7,439 nt of DNA from assembly GCA_026785765.1 (NCBI GenBank), contig JAJAZK010000160.1:1-7439 (forward strand), written 5' to 3'. Positions 1 to 6,077 of the stretch are shown here, piece by piece. How positions within the stretch are numbered: position 1 is the first letter of the stretch; each line of letters starts with the position of its first letter. The notes beneath the pieces were generated by a model. The model did not search any database, was not told the DNA's origin, and worked only from the letters and a program-made list of their open reading frames with translations. Source of the DNA: Rhodoferax sp. GTDB taxonomy: Bacteria; Pseudomonadota; Gammaproteobacteria; Burkholderiales; Burkholderiaceae_C. A program made the translations under genes and the position numbers.

Positions 1-98
1 CCATTGCCGTCTGCCACAAACACTATTTTTGCCGCCGCCAGCCGTTCCAACGCCGCCGTTGCCCGTTGCGGAATGCTCCCGCTCGGATACTTCAACAA
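1..98 (-). CDS. Possible partial protein-coding fragment at left edge, unrecognised
   Basis: On the minus strand a frame is open from the stop at 113-111 to the window edge. It reads LLKYPSGSIPQRATAALERL followed by AAAKIVFVADGNG. The composition is protein-like: an alanine-rich amphipathic stretch, then a hydrophobic IVFVAD strand. The only start codons available are TTG at 98 or 95, with no Shine-Dalgarno sequence, so this may be either the beginning of a gene continuing left or the remains of a damaged one. I do not recognise the family. About 32 codons are visible. The overlapping plus-strand frames look less protein-like. Confidence 0.25.
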   Translation of the reverse strand, partial: MLKYPSGSIPQRATAALERLAAAKIVFVADGN

Positions 99-139
99 GA
101 AGGCATGGAGTTACCCGGCGTTGTTTCTGTCGCTGAACT

Positions 140-171
140 GGTCTCAGGCGGCGCATGGAGCGCCTGAGACC
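140..171 (+). terminator. Hairpin with T-run, probable rho-independent terminator
   Basis: Two perfect 11-base arms, GGTCTCAGGCG (140-150) and CGCCTGAGACC (161-171), enclose a 10-base loop and are followed by GCCGTTTTC, a short T-run on the plus strand. No convincing plus-strand gene precedes it within the window, so what it terminates is unclear. It also lies downstream of the minus-strand DUF2061 gene, but on that strand no T-run follows the stem. Confidence 0.5.
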
Positions 172-299
172 GCCGTTTTCCACCTGCGGGGCGATACGTC
201 CCGCACCGCTGCAGGCGCCGAGCGCGATCGCATTGCCCCGCATTTTGCTTTACTCGCGCAGCATCGCCTGCGGGTTTCCTCTGTCGGTCGTCCCAAACT
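172..299. other. Non-coding stretch, nothing recognised
   Basis: The frames here do not look like protein. The only structure seen is a small inverted repeat, TGCGGG (185-190) and CCCGCA (200-205), with a 9-base loop. Together with bases 99-139 this makes the left end of the window essentially gene-free. Confidence 0.4.
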
Positions 300-521
300 T
301 CATTCGGATTGCGGCGGCGCGTGGGAGCGTCCCCAGCGGACGCGGGACCAGATACGCTCATGCAGGTAATAACTCACCAGCCCGACTGCGGTGAGTAATC
401 CCGACAGTCCCATTCCCTGTCGCCAGTCGCCCATCACGGCATAGTTGATGAACGACATGACGACAAAACCGATCAATTGCCAGGTGCAGGCTTTCGTGAG
501 CAAGCGCTTGTTGTTTTCCAT
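300..521 (-). CDS. DUF2061 family small membrane protein
   Basis: A 73-residue protein matching the DUF2061 domain almost end to end. The KACTWQLIGF segment (residues 10-19) stands in for the usual K..SWR start, two hydrophobic segments follow (about 15-30 and 38-52), and the diagnostic YYLHERIW motif is at residues 51-58, followed by R-RWGR. Members are small inner-membrane proteins of unknown role. The ATG at 521 is preferred because family similarity begins there. The in-frame ATGs at 602 and 599 would add 27 residues of unlikely sequence and would lie inside the inverted repeat at 583-608. No clear Shine-Dalgarno is present. The gene is divergent from the XRE regulator and probably controlled by it through that repeat. 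The family call is firm; the function is unknown. Confidence 0.8.
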   Translation of the reverse strand: MENNKRLLTKACTWQLIGFVVMSFINYAVMGDWRQGMGLSGLLTAVGLVSYYLHERIWSRVRWGRSHAPPQSE

Positions 522-581
522 GCAGTGATTTTGAAATGCCGACCTGGCGTGAATCAACGTGGAGCTTGTGCAAGAATCTCC

Positions 582-609
582 ATTAAACGTGATTGTCATC
601 ACGTTTAAA
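582..609. promoter_or_regulatory. Operator-like inverted repeat in divergent DUF2061/XRE promoter region
   Basis: Perfect 11-base arms TTAAACGTGAT (583-593) and ATCACGTTTAA (598-608) are separated by TGTC. The repeat ends 18 bases before the XRE regulator start and 61 bases before the DUF2061 start. Promoter-like hexamers coincide with its ends. On the minus strand these are TTTAAA (609-604), a 16-base spacer and TTTAAT (587-582, five of six matches to the -10 consensus). On the plus strand a weaker ATTAAA/TTTAAA pair has the same spacing. A protein bound here would cover both promoters, the arrangement expected for an autoregulating XRE repressor. The repeat is seen directly; binding by the adjacent regulator is inferred. 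Confidence 0.65.
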
Positions 610-626
610 CACTTTGGTCACGAGCA

Positions 627-1484
627 ATGGAAAGAACCTCAAAATCACAACGTGCCTTGATGTTCCGGGAGCGTCTGTCCGAAGCCATGCTCGAGCGCCA
701 GCTCAACCGCACCACACTGGCCGAACGCAGCAACGTGGACCGCTCGACGGTGTCGCAGTTGCTGGGCGAACACCAGGTGCGCCTGCCGTCCGGCCATGTG
801 GTCGCGGAACTCGCGACCGCGCTGGGCGTGACTACCGACTGGCTGCTCGGCTTGACCAGCAACACCTTGTCCCCAGGCGAGATCCTGCGCGAATCGCTGG
901 AGGTCGCACAGGCCAGCGCGGCGCCGGCCGATGCCAATATCGAACGTTGGCTGACGGAATCCGCCGGTGCCAAGATCCGCAGTGTGCCCACGACGCTGCC
1001 GGAGTTCATGAAGACGCAGGCGGTAATGGAACTTGAATATGCGTCCTACCGCGGCAAGTCACCGGAGCAGGCCATGGCCAGCAATGAGGCCCGGCTGAAC
1101 CTGAACCGCGTCACCGGCATGGACCTTGAACTGGCTGTACCTCAGCAACGGATGGCGACGTTTGCAAGGCGCGACGGCATCTGGTCGGCGTTGTCGCCCG
1201 AACAGGTACGCGAGCAGCTATTGCAGATGGCCGACCTGTGCGAAGAGCTGTATCCGAGCACCCGCTTGCATCTGTACGACCTCGCCCAGCAGTTCAGTGC
1301 ACCGGTCACGGTGTTTGGCCAGCGCCGCGCGGTGATCTACATCGGCAGCGCCTATTTCGTGTTCAACACGCGTGAACATATCGAGACCCTGACGCGGCAT
1401 TTCGACCAGCTGGTGCGCAATGCCAGCGTGCTGAGCCACGAGACCGCGCGCTGGCTGCGCGACTTGGCCGGGACGGCGGCCTGA
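627..1484 (+). CDS. XRE-type (Cro/CI HTH) transcriptional regulator
   Basis: A 285-residue protein. Residues about 12-76 form a Cro/CI-type helix-turn-helix domain: the TTLAERSNVDRSTVSQLL stretch (29-46) supplies the two core helices, and the ELATALGVTTDWLLG ending (61-75) is typical of XRE proteins. The rest, about 120-280, is a cytosolic sensor-like region. Its last part has AVIYIGSAYFVFNTREHIET (235-254), then HFDQLVRNASV (258-268). I cannot assign this region to a named ligand-binding family with confidence. The ATG at 627 is the first start and has only a weak GAG before it. An alternative ATG at 660 would trim residues outside the HTH. The gene is divergent from the DUF2061 gene, and the inverted repeat at 583-608 suggests that it controls itself and its neighbour. 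Confidence 0.85.
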   Translation: MERTSKSQRALMFRERLSEAMLERQLNRTTLAERSNVDRSTVSQLLGEHQVRLPSGHVVAELATALGVTTDWLLGLTSNTLSPGEILRESLEVAQASAAPADANIERWLTESAGAKIRSVPTTLPEFMKTQAVMELEYASYRGKSPEQAMASNEARLNLNRVTGMDLELAVPQQRMATFARRDGIWSALSPEQVREQLLQMADLCEELYPSTRLHLYDLAQQFSAPVTVFGQRRAVIYIGSAYFVFNTREHIETLTRHFDQLVRNASVLSHETARWLRDLAGTAA

Positions 1485-1533
1485 ACCAACCCCACAGCGA
1501 CGGGCCAACCGCAGGAGCTAAGGATGGCGCCAT

Positions 1534-1734
1534 CTATTTCTTGTGCAAACCTGGCTGCTGCGCCGACTCGGCAGACAGCCGTGTCTTCTCCTTCATGAAG
1601 GCATCCATCTGGTCGGCGATTGCATTGTCCAGCTCAAACCGATCTTGGCCGCAACCTCCTTCATCTCCGGATTGCGGTTGAGCTGCGCCCACAGGTCGGA
1701 CAATCGTTTGCGCACTTGCGGCGACGTCACGCTG
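1534..1734 (-). pseudogene. Remnant of tctC/Bug-family solute-binding protein, C-terminal part only
   Basis: Read on the minus strand, this keeps only the last ~66 residues of a Bug-type (tripartite tricarboxylate transporter receptor) periplasmic protein. TSPQVRKRLSDLWAQLNRNP comes first, then EMKEVAAKIG, then in a shifted frame ELDNAIADQMDAFMKEKTRL and a short tail ending LHKK and a stop at 1536-1534. The break is in the T-run at 1638-1636 (minus strand). One missing T would restore KIG-F-ELDN, so a single-base deletion is the likely cause. Intact family members have about 320 residues; some 250 N-terminal residues, including the signal peptide, are gone. The left end of the similarity meets the lysR remnant directly. 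The family call rests on the characteristic C-terminal pattern (PxVxxRL, NxxP, FELxN, QMDAFMKEKT). Confidence 0.7.
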
Positions 1735-1948
1735 GAAGCTTCACGGCAATGATGGCGAAATCGACGTGGGCCAGGCGCTGGCCAAGCTTGGCATGGTGAT
1801 GCGGGCGGAGCGGTATGTGCCACGCTACCTGCGCAGTGGTCGCCTGGTCCAGTCTGTACGACTGGTCAACGCCGCCAATGGATGTCCACGCCGTTTATCC
1901 TCAGCGCCAGCAGGTGTGTCAACCGCCATCCGTGCGATGGTGTGTGAC
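1730..1948 (+). pseudogene. Remnant of LysR-type regulator, C-terminal part only
   Basis: The plus strand keeps broken pieces of a LysR effector domain. RWKLHGNDGEIDV (1730-1768, the usual W.l.g.dGei strand) is joined by an internal deletion to QALAKLGMVMRAERYVPRYL and RSGRLVQ (to 1852). A one-base shift follows, then LYDWSTPPMDVHAVYPQRQQ (1854-1913). A two-base shift leads to VSTAIRAMV (1916-1942). This order is the canonical LysR C-terminus: an ALAxLG helix, GRLV, W.pP....vYPqR, then the S..iRA.v helix. The DNA-binding half and much of the effector domain are missing. Its broken 5' side abuts the tctC remnant on the other strand. The exact 3' end is uncertain because the original stop is not identifiable. 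Confidence 0.7.
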
Positions 1949-2088
1949 CAGCCTCGCACAGATCATGTAGTTACAAGGCTCGGGGTTGCAGCTTGGCTGC
2001 CACGACGATTTCGTGCGGCTGCAAACGCCGCGACGACGATTTCGTGCCGCTACATGCACGGCCACGAATAAATTTCTGGCTGTCAGGC
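1949..2088. repeat. Short repeat cluster downstream of dctM: 31-bp offset direct repeat with nested inverted repeats
   Basis: ACGACGATTTCGTGC occurs at 2002-2016 and again at 2033-2047, exactly 31 bases apart, with partial similarity continuing past the second copy. The first copy sits in nested inverted repeats: TTGCAGC (1986-1992) pairs with GCTGCAA (2018-2024), and CACGA (2001-2005) with TCGTG (2011-2015). TTCGTG (2041-2046) can also pair with CACGAA (2063-2068). No coding sequence is recognised. It lies just past the dctM stop, so it may act as a 3' hairpin or weak terminator for that operon, but no clear T-run follows. A decayed REP-like element is another possibility. Confidence 0.45.
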
Positions 2089-3387
2089 TTACAGTAACGC
2101 CGGCAGCCACAGGCTGATGGCGGGAAAAAGGGTCAGCAGCGCCAACAGCACCAGGTCGGCCACGATAAACGGCATCACCCCGCGGTAGATGGTGCGCAGC
2201 GGCACATCCGGGGCCAGGCCGTGCAGCACAAAGACGATGATGCCGATGGGCGGAATAATCATGCCAAGCTCGATCACCACCACGTTGACGATGCCCCACC
2301 ACACCACATCGTAGCCAAGCTGCTCGATGACAGGCAGCACAAAAGGCAGCGTGATCAGCATCGCCGCTATCTCGTCGAAGACCGCGCCCAGGATCAGGTA
2401 CGCCAGCAGCAGCACAAAGATGATCGCCACTGGCGGCATGTTGAGATGTCCGATCAGGTCGATCAGTGCCTGCGGAACCCGTGCCAGCGTGATGAAGTAG
2501 GTAAACACCGAGGCACCGATGATGATGACGTAGATCATTGCCGTTGCGCTGGCGGACTCACGCACGCCGACCCACACGTTGGCCCACCGCATTTTGCCGC
2601 GCACCAGCGCGAACACCAGCGACAGCACTGCCGCCACCGAGGCGGCTTCGTTGACGGTGAACACGCCGCTGTAGAGACCCGCAAACACAGACACCAGCAG
2701 CAGCAGCACTGGTGCCGCCCGCTTCAGCGCCGCCAGACGCTCGTCCCAGGGAATTCTGGCCGCCAGTGGCGCGATGCCGGGCTGCAGTCTGACCTGGACT
2801 GCGATGGCGATCAGGTTCAGCGTGATCGCCAGCAAGGCCGGTACCAGCGCGGCGATAAACAGGTCGAAGATGAACGCCTTGGCCACGATGCAGTAGAGGA
2901 TCATCACGATCGACGGCGGTATCAGCGATTTCAGCGCGCCGCCCGCCGCAATGGTGCCCGTCGAGAACGCGTCTGCGTAGCCACGCTTGCGCATCTCCGG
3001 CAGCGCCGCTTTGGCAAAAGTCGCGGCAGTGGCGGTGGAAGAGCCGCAGACGGCGCCAAACGCAGCGCAACCGCCGATGGTGGCATAGGCCAGACCGCCG
3101 CGGCGATGGCCCAGAAAACTGGCAGCCACGTTGTAGATATCGGTCGAAAAACCAGCCGCCGTGGCAAAGGTACCCATCAACAGGAAAAGCGGTACCGTGG
3201 CCAGGTCTACGCTGGACAGCAGGCCCGAGGGTTCGCTGGCCAGCAGCGTCAATGCCGGTCCCCAGCCGGCCTGCAATGCATAGCCGGTGATACCGACGAT
3301 GATCATCGCAAAACCAATCGGGATCTGCGCAAAAATCAAGGCAAACAGCGCAACTAGCCCAAGGCCGCCAATCGCGAGTGCACTCAC
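2089..3387 (-). CDS. dctM: TRAP transporter large permease subunit DctM
   Basis: The large membrane subunit of a tripartite ATP-independent periplasmic transporter, which moves a carboxylate inward using the sodium gradient. With the GTG at 3387 it has 432 residues, normal for DctM, and is almost wholly hydrophobic with about a dozen membrane segments. Family marks are FGAVCGSSTATAATFAK (about 110-126), GGALKSLIPPS (149-159), GAVFDEIAAMLITLPFVLPV (334-353) and MIIPPIGIIVF (376-386). The GTG at 3387 is preferred because AAGG lies 8 bases upstream and family similarity begins there. TTG at 3417 or GTG at 3408 would add 10 or 7 residues, and 3417 would leave only 4 bases after the dctQ stop. It is the last gene of the FAH-dctPQM operon. 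Confidence 0.93.
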   Translation of the reverse strand: MSALAIGGLGLVALFALIFAQIPIGFAMIIVGITGYALQAGWGPALTLLASEPSGLLSSVDLATVPLFLLMGTFATAAGFSTDIYNVAASFLGHRRGGLAYATIGGCAAFGAVCGSSTATAATFAKAALPEMRKRGYADAFSTGTIAAGGALKSLIPPSIVMILYCIVAKAFIFDLFIAALVPALLAITLNLIAIAVQVRLQPGIAPLAARIPWDERLAALKRAAPVLLLLVSVFAGLYSGVFTVNEAASVAAVLSLVFALVRGKMRWANVWVGVRESASATAMIYVIIIGASVFTYFITLARVPQALIDLIGHLNMPPVAIIFVLLLAYLILGAVFDEIAAMLITLPFVLPVIEQLGYDVVWWGIVNVVVIELGMIIPPIGIIVFVLHGLAPDVPLRTIYRGVMPFIVADLVLLALLTLFPAISLWLPALL

Positions 3388-3421
3388 GCTTGGGCCCTTG
3401 GAGAGCACGCGGTGCAATGTC

Positions 3422-3979
3422 TCACGGAACCAGCACCCTTTTGGCGTGTTCGAAACGGCCCAGGCAGCGCCCCAGTTCCAGCGCGAGCATGATCAACTGC
3501 ACCAGCACCGCGCACCACAGGATGGCTGCCACGCCGTACCAGAATGGCGCAGTGGGTATCTTCAGAACCCAGGTGGTTTCACCGGCGCGCGCCATCTTGC
3601 CGGCAAACACCGTGAACTGCCACGCAATGGCAGTAACCACAACGGCGACGGCCAGCGCAGCAAGCGCATCGAGTACTTTGGCTGCCTGTGGGCTCAGGAA
3701 CGACTCCGCGAACCGGATGGTGATATTGCCGCGCTCCATCAGGCCGACCGGAATGCAGGACGACACTGCCAGCGCAATCGCCAACGCGCCGACGTCGCGC
3801 ACGCCTTCAATCGGCTGGTTCAGCAACCAGCGCGCCAGACCATCGGCCAGCGTCATTAGTGCCAGAAACATCAGCGCCGCAAGGCCAAGTCCGGACAAGG
3901 CGCGTGTCGCCGCCAGTCCGCTCCGTTCAAGCCATTGCAAGCCGGGGCTGGAACGCGCCGACCTGGGGTCGCTCTGCAT
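3422..3979 (-). CDS. dctQ: TRAP transporter small permease subunit DctQ
   Basis: A 185-residue four-helix membrane protein that pairs with DctM in the inner membrane. Hydrophobic segments lie at about 28-48, 62-80, 104-125 and 146-169. Family features include DGLARWLLNQPIEGVRDVG (46-64), with arginine and tryptophan at the end of the first helix, and the MERGNITIRFAESFL loop (81-95), the usual region of polar contact with DctM. The ATG at 3979 is two bases past the dctP stop, so translation is probably coupled. Length and position between dctP and dctM both fit. The family is poorly conserved in sequence, but the context makes the call secure. Confidence 0.92.
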   Translation of the reverse strand: MQSDPRSARSSPGLQWLERSGLAATRALSGLGLAALMFLALMTLADGLARWLLNQPIEGVRDVGALAIALAVSSCIPVGLMERGNITIRFAESFLSPQAAKVLDALAALAVAVVVTAIAWQFTVFAGKMARAGETTWVLKIPTAPFWYGVAAILWCAVLVQLIMLALELGRCLGRFEHAKRVLVP

Positions 3980-3981
3980 CC

Positions 3982-5001
3982 CTAGCGCCCGGCACGGACA
4001 TTGGCAATCTCTGCTTCGACCAGGCCGAGCAACTCCTTGTTGCGGGGGCTCTTTGCGGTCCAGGCGTCAGTGACGGACTTGAAGGCGGGTTGCATCGCAT
4101 TCAGGTCGGCCTGCGGCTGAAACACCACCGTGCGCTTGGGGTCGGCCTGCAATTGCTTGATCACCGAGTCGTTGTAGGCGCCGACATGTTCGTTGAAACG
4201 CGCTGCGGTCCAGTCGCCGCTGTACTTGCGGATCACGTCCTGCGAGGCCTTTGGCAGGCTGTCGAACTTCTTGCGGTTCATCAGGATGGTGAGCGGCACG
4301 ACGCCCAGGCGGGTGAAGTAGTGCGCGCTGGTGACGCGCGAGACGCCGAAGTCCACCAGCGGCGCGGGGTGCAAGGTGGTGCCGTCAATCGTGCCGCGGC
4401 TGATGGCCTCGGGCACCTCGGTTATTGGCATGCCGATCGGTACCGCCCCCAGCGCCTTCATGGTTTCGCTTTCCATGGCGCCGGAGGTACGGATCTTCTT
4501 GCCCTTGATGTCTGCAATCGTGTTGATCGGGGTGCGCGCATGCAGGCTGTACGGTGCGGTGCCGAACAGGCCGATGGCGAAAAACTCATCGTAGCCCTTG
4601 ATCTTGCCCTGATTGACCATGCGCGTGAACACCAGCGTGGCTTCCCTCAAATCGCGGAACAGTCCCGGCAGCTCAAAAACTTCGTTCTCCTGAAACCGGC
4701 CCGGTGTGTACGACGCAATGATCCAGCCGATGTCGGCAACCCCGTCAAGCACCATCTGCGCCTGCTGCAACGGGCTGCGCCCCAGTGCGCCGTTGGGGAA
4801 CAGCTCGATCTCGAGCGCACCGTTGGAATCCTTGTTCACGGCCTCGGCAAACGGCTTGAATACGTTCAGGTACGTCACCTCCTTGTCCGGGGAAAAGATC
4901 GAGAATTTCAGCTTGACCGGAGGAGTCTGGGCAAAAGCGGAATGGGACATGCACAAGACGGCCAGCAAGAGCGGCGTCGTGAAGCGGCGAATGATGTTCA
5001 T
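3982..5001 (-). CDS. dctP: TRAP transporter substrate-binding protein DctP
   Basis: A 339-residue periplasmic receptor of the TRAP system. The signal peptide is clear: MNIIRR, a hydrophobic core at about 9-20, then SAFA-QTPP with probable cleavage after residue 24. The mature part has the FPNGALG motif (68-74), a DIKGKKIRTSG segment (164-174) whose Arg171 matches the conserved arginine that grips the substrate carboxylate, and the VPEAISRGTIDG stretch (196-207) before the hinge. Arg171 implies an organic acid substrate; which one cannot be read from sequence. The start at 5001 has a strong AAGGAGA sequence upstream. It follows the FAH gene by 60 bases and is followed directly by dctQ. Confidence 0.94.
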   Translation of the reverse strand: MNIIRRFTTPLLLAVLCMSHSAFAQTPPVKLKFSIFSPDKEVTYLNVFKPFAEAVNKDSNGALEIELFPNGALGRSPLQQAQMVLDGVADIGWIIASYTPGRFQENEVFELPGLFRDLREATLVFTRMVNQGKIKGYDEFFAIGLFGTAPYSLHARTPINTIADIKGKKIRTSGAMESETMKALGAVPIGMPITEVPEAISRGTIDGTTLHPAPLVDFGVSRVTSAHYFTRLGVVPLTILMNRKKFDSLPKASQDVIRKYSGDWTAARFNEHVGAYNDSVIKQLQADPKRTVVFQPQADLNAMQPAFKSVTDAWTAKSPRNKELLGLVEAEIANVRAGR

Positions 5002-5061
5002 GGGTTTGTCTCCTTGGTTGTAGATCAGGCGCCACGGCCGGGAGCCGAGGCGCAGGGCTGC

Positions 5062-5910
5062 TCAGTCTTGTACGATGCGGTTTTGCAAAATGCCGACCTT
5101 GTCGATTTCGATCTCCACCGTGTCGCCCGGCACCATCCACAGGGGCGGTGTGCGTTTTGCGCCAACGCCACCGGGCGTCCCGCTGACGATGACGTCCCCG
5201 GGCAGCAACTCGATGAAGGCCGATATGTAGCGCACCAGCGCCGGAATCTTGAAGATCATCTGCTCGGTCGTGGCGCGCTGCACTTCACGGCCGTTCAGCC
5301 GGCCCGTCAGGGTCATCACGGTATTGGGCGGAATTTCATCGGCCGTGACCATCCACGGACCGAAGGCGCCGGTAGCGGCAAAGTTCTTGCCAGCGGTAAA
5401 TTGGGAAGTGTGGCGTTGCCAGTCGCGCACGGAGCCGTCGTTGAAACAACTGTAGCCAGCGACATGGCTCCATGAATCATCGGCCGAAATGCGTCGCCCG
5501 CCCTTGCCGATGATCACCGCAATCTCGGCCTCGTAGTCAAAATGCGTGCTTTCCCGTGGCCGCAACATGGGCTGGTTGGCGCCGACCTGTGAACCGGCGA
5601 AGCGGATGAAAAGTGTAGGGTTGTCGGTCTTGTCGCGGCCCGACTCCACGCGGTGCTCCTCGTAGTTCAGGCCGACGCAGATGATTTTGTCCGGATTCGG
5701 GATCACCGGCAGCAGGTGCAGATCGGCCAGTTGGTAGTCGGCGTCTGCACCAGCACAGGCCTTTTTCGCCTCACTGAGCGCGTTTGCAGTCAACAAGGCA
5801 CGCAGATCCGGATACCGGGCTCCAATTCTGTGGCCCAGATCGATAACTCCCTGTGCGGTGACAACGCCATAACTGGCACTCCCTGCGGCTCGGTAACTGG
5901 CTAGTTTCAT
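5062..5910 (-). CDS. Fumarylacetoacetate hydrolase (FAH) family protein
   Basis: A 282-residue cytosolic enzyme of the FAH superfamily, whose members hydrolyse, decarboxylate or isomerise beta-keto and hydroxymuconate-type acids. After a short N-terminal domain, the catalytic domain begins near NPDKIICVGLNYEEHRVESG (72-91), with His86 as the likely catalytic dyad histidine. The metal site is visible as Glu127 and Glu129 in DYEAEIAVIIG and Asp158 in CFNDGSVRDWQ. Further marks are GKNF (174-177) and SGTPGGVGAKRTPP (243-256). Length and layout resemble the ureidoglycolate-lyase-like / 2-hydroxyhepta-2,4-dienedioate isomerase group; the exact reaction is not assignable. Start 5910 has AAGGAG four bases upstream. 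As first gene of the TRAP operon it probably acts on the imported acid or a product of it. Confidence 0.93.
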   Translation of the reverse strand: MKLASYRAAGSASYGVVTAQGVIDLGHRIGARYPDLRALLTANALSEAKKACAGADADYQLADLHLLPVIPNPDKIICVGLNYEEHRVESGRDKTDNPTLFIRFAGSQVGANQPMLRPRESTHFDYEAEIAVIIGKGGRRISADDSWSHVAGYSCFNDGSVRDWQRHTSQFTAGKNFAATGAFGPWMVTADEIPPNTVMTLTGRLNGREVQRATTEQMIFKIPALVRYISAFIELLPGDVIVSGTPGGVGAKRTPPLWMVPGDTVEIEIDKVGILQNRIVQD

Positions 5911-5937
5911 GAATCTCCTTCGCTGGAACCCGGATGA

Positions 5938-5965
5938 ACTTTAGTTAATCTGCAAAAAATGTCAA
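5938..5965 (-). promoter_or_regulatory. Probable promoter of the FAH-dctPQM operon
   Basis: On the minus strand a perfect -35 box TTGACA (5965-5960) is followed after 16 bases by TAAAGT (5943-5938), four of six matches to the -10 consensus. Transcription would begin near 5931, giving a leader of about 20 bases that still contains the AAGGAG ribosome site (5920-5915). Confidence 0.55.
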
Positions 5966-6039
5966 TATATAAGATTTTGTGCAATGCAGCATTGACAATC
6001 GATACCCGTACGAATCAAAATATTGACAGGTGAGATTAA
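5945..6039. promoter_or_regulatory. Mirror-symmetric divergent control region, probable IclR operator
   Basis: The region between the two operons carries ATTGACA-type half-sites at 5960-5966 (inverted), 5991-5997 and 6022-6028, starting exactly 31 bases apart, close to three helical turns. The outer two extend to a 9-base inverted repeat (TGTCAATAT 5960-5968, ATATTGACA 6020-6028) and are flanked by a second inverted pair, TTAATCT (5945-5951) and AGATTAA (6033-6039). In the middle is a 13-base palindrome, CAATGC-A-GCATTG (5982-5994). It overlaps a plus-strand TTGACA (5992-5997) that, with CAAAAT 18 bases later, could be the VOC-operon promoter. The IclR regulator encoded nearby is the obvious candidate ligand; that assignment is inferred. 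Confidence 0.55.
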
Positions 6040-6077
6040 TGTAAAGCCAACAAGAAGCGTTCGAGCGAGGAGTCTTC

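Noticed and set aside
4..394. Overlapping plus-strand open frames and a minus-strand frame at 92-361
   Set aside because: None reads like a protein family, no ribosome sites fit, and the hairpin at 140-171 lies inside them.
1523..1534. 12-bp perfect palindrome GATGGCGCCATC after the XRE gene
   Set aside because: It has no loop and no T-run, overlaps the end of the tctC remnant, and a GC-rich palindrome of this size can occur by chance; not enough for a regulatory call.
1543..1752. Plus-strand frame of 69 codons in the pseudogene region
   Set aside because: It is the complement of the tctC remnant and has no features of its own.
2002..2047. Possible CRISPR-like or tandem array because of the 31-bp period
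   Set aside because: Only two copies of a 15-base unit exist, with no further repeats or spacers. The same 31-bp figure in the divergent promoter region is probably coincidence, since the sequences differ.
2221..3357. 378-codon plus-strand open frame opposite dctM
   Set aside because: Its text is dominated by H, Q, R and D, as expected from the complement of a hydrophobic membrane protein; no domain is visible.
3859..5475. Very long plus-strand open frame (538 codons) opposite dctP and the FAH gene
   Set aside because: It is antisense to two well-supported genes, shows no recognisable domain, and has the Arg/His/Gly-rich composition typical of a shadow frame in GC-rich DNA.
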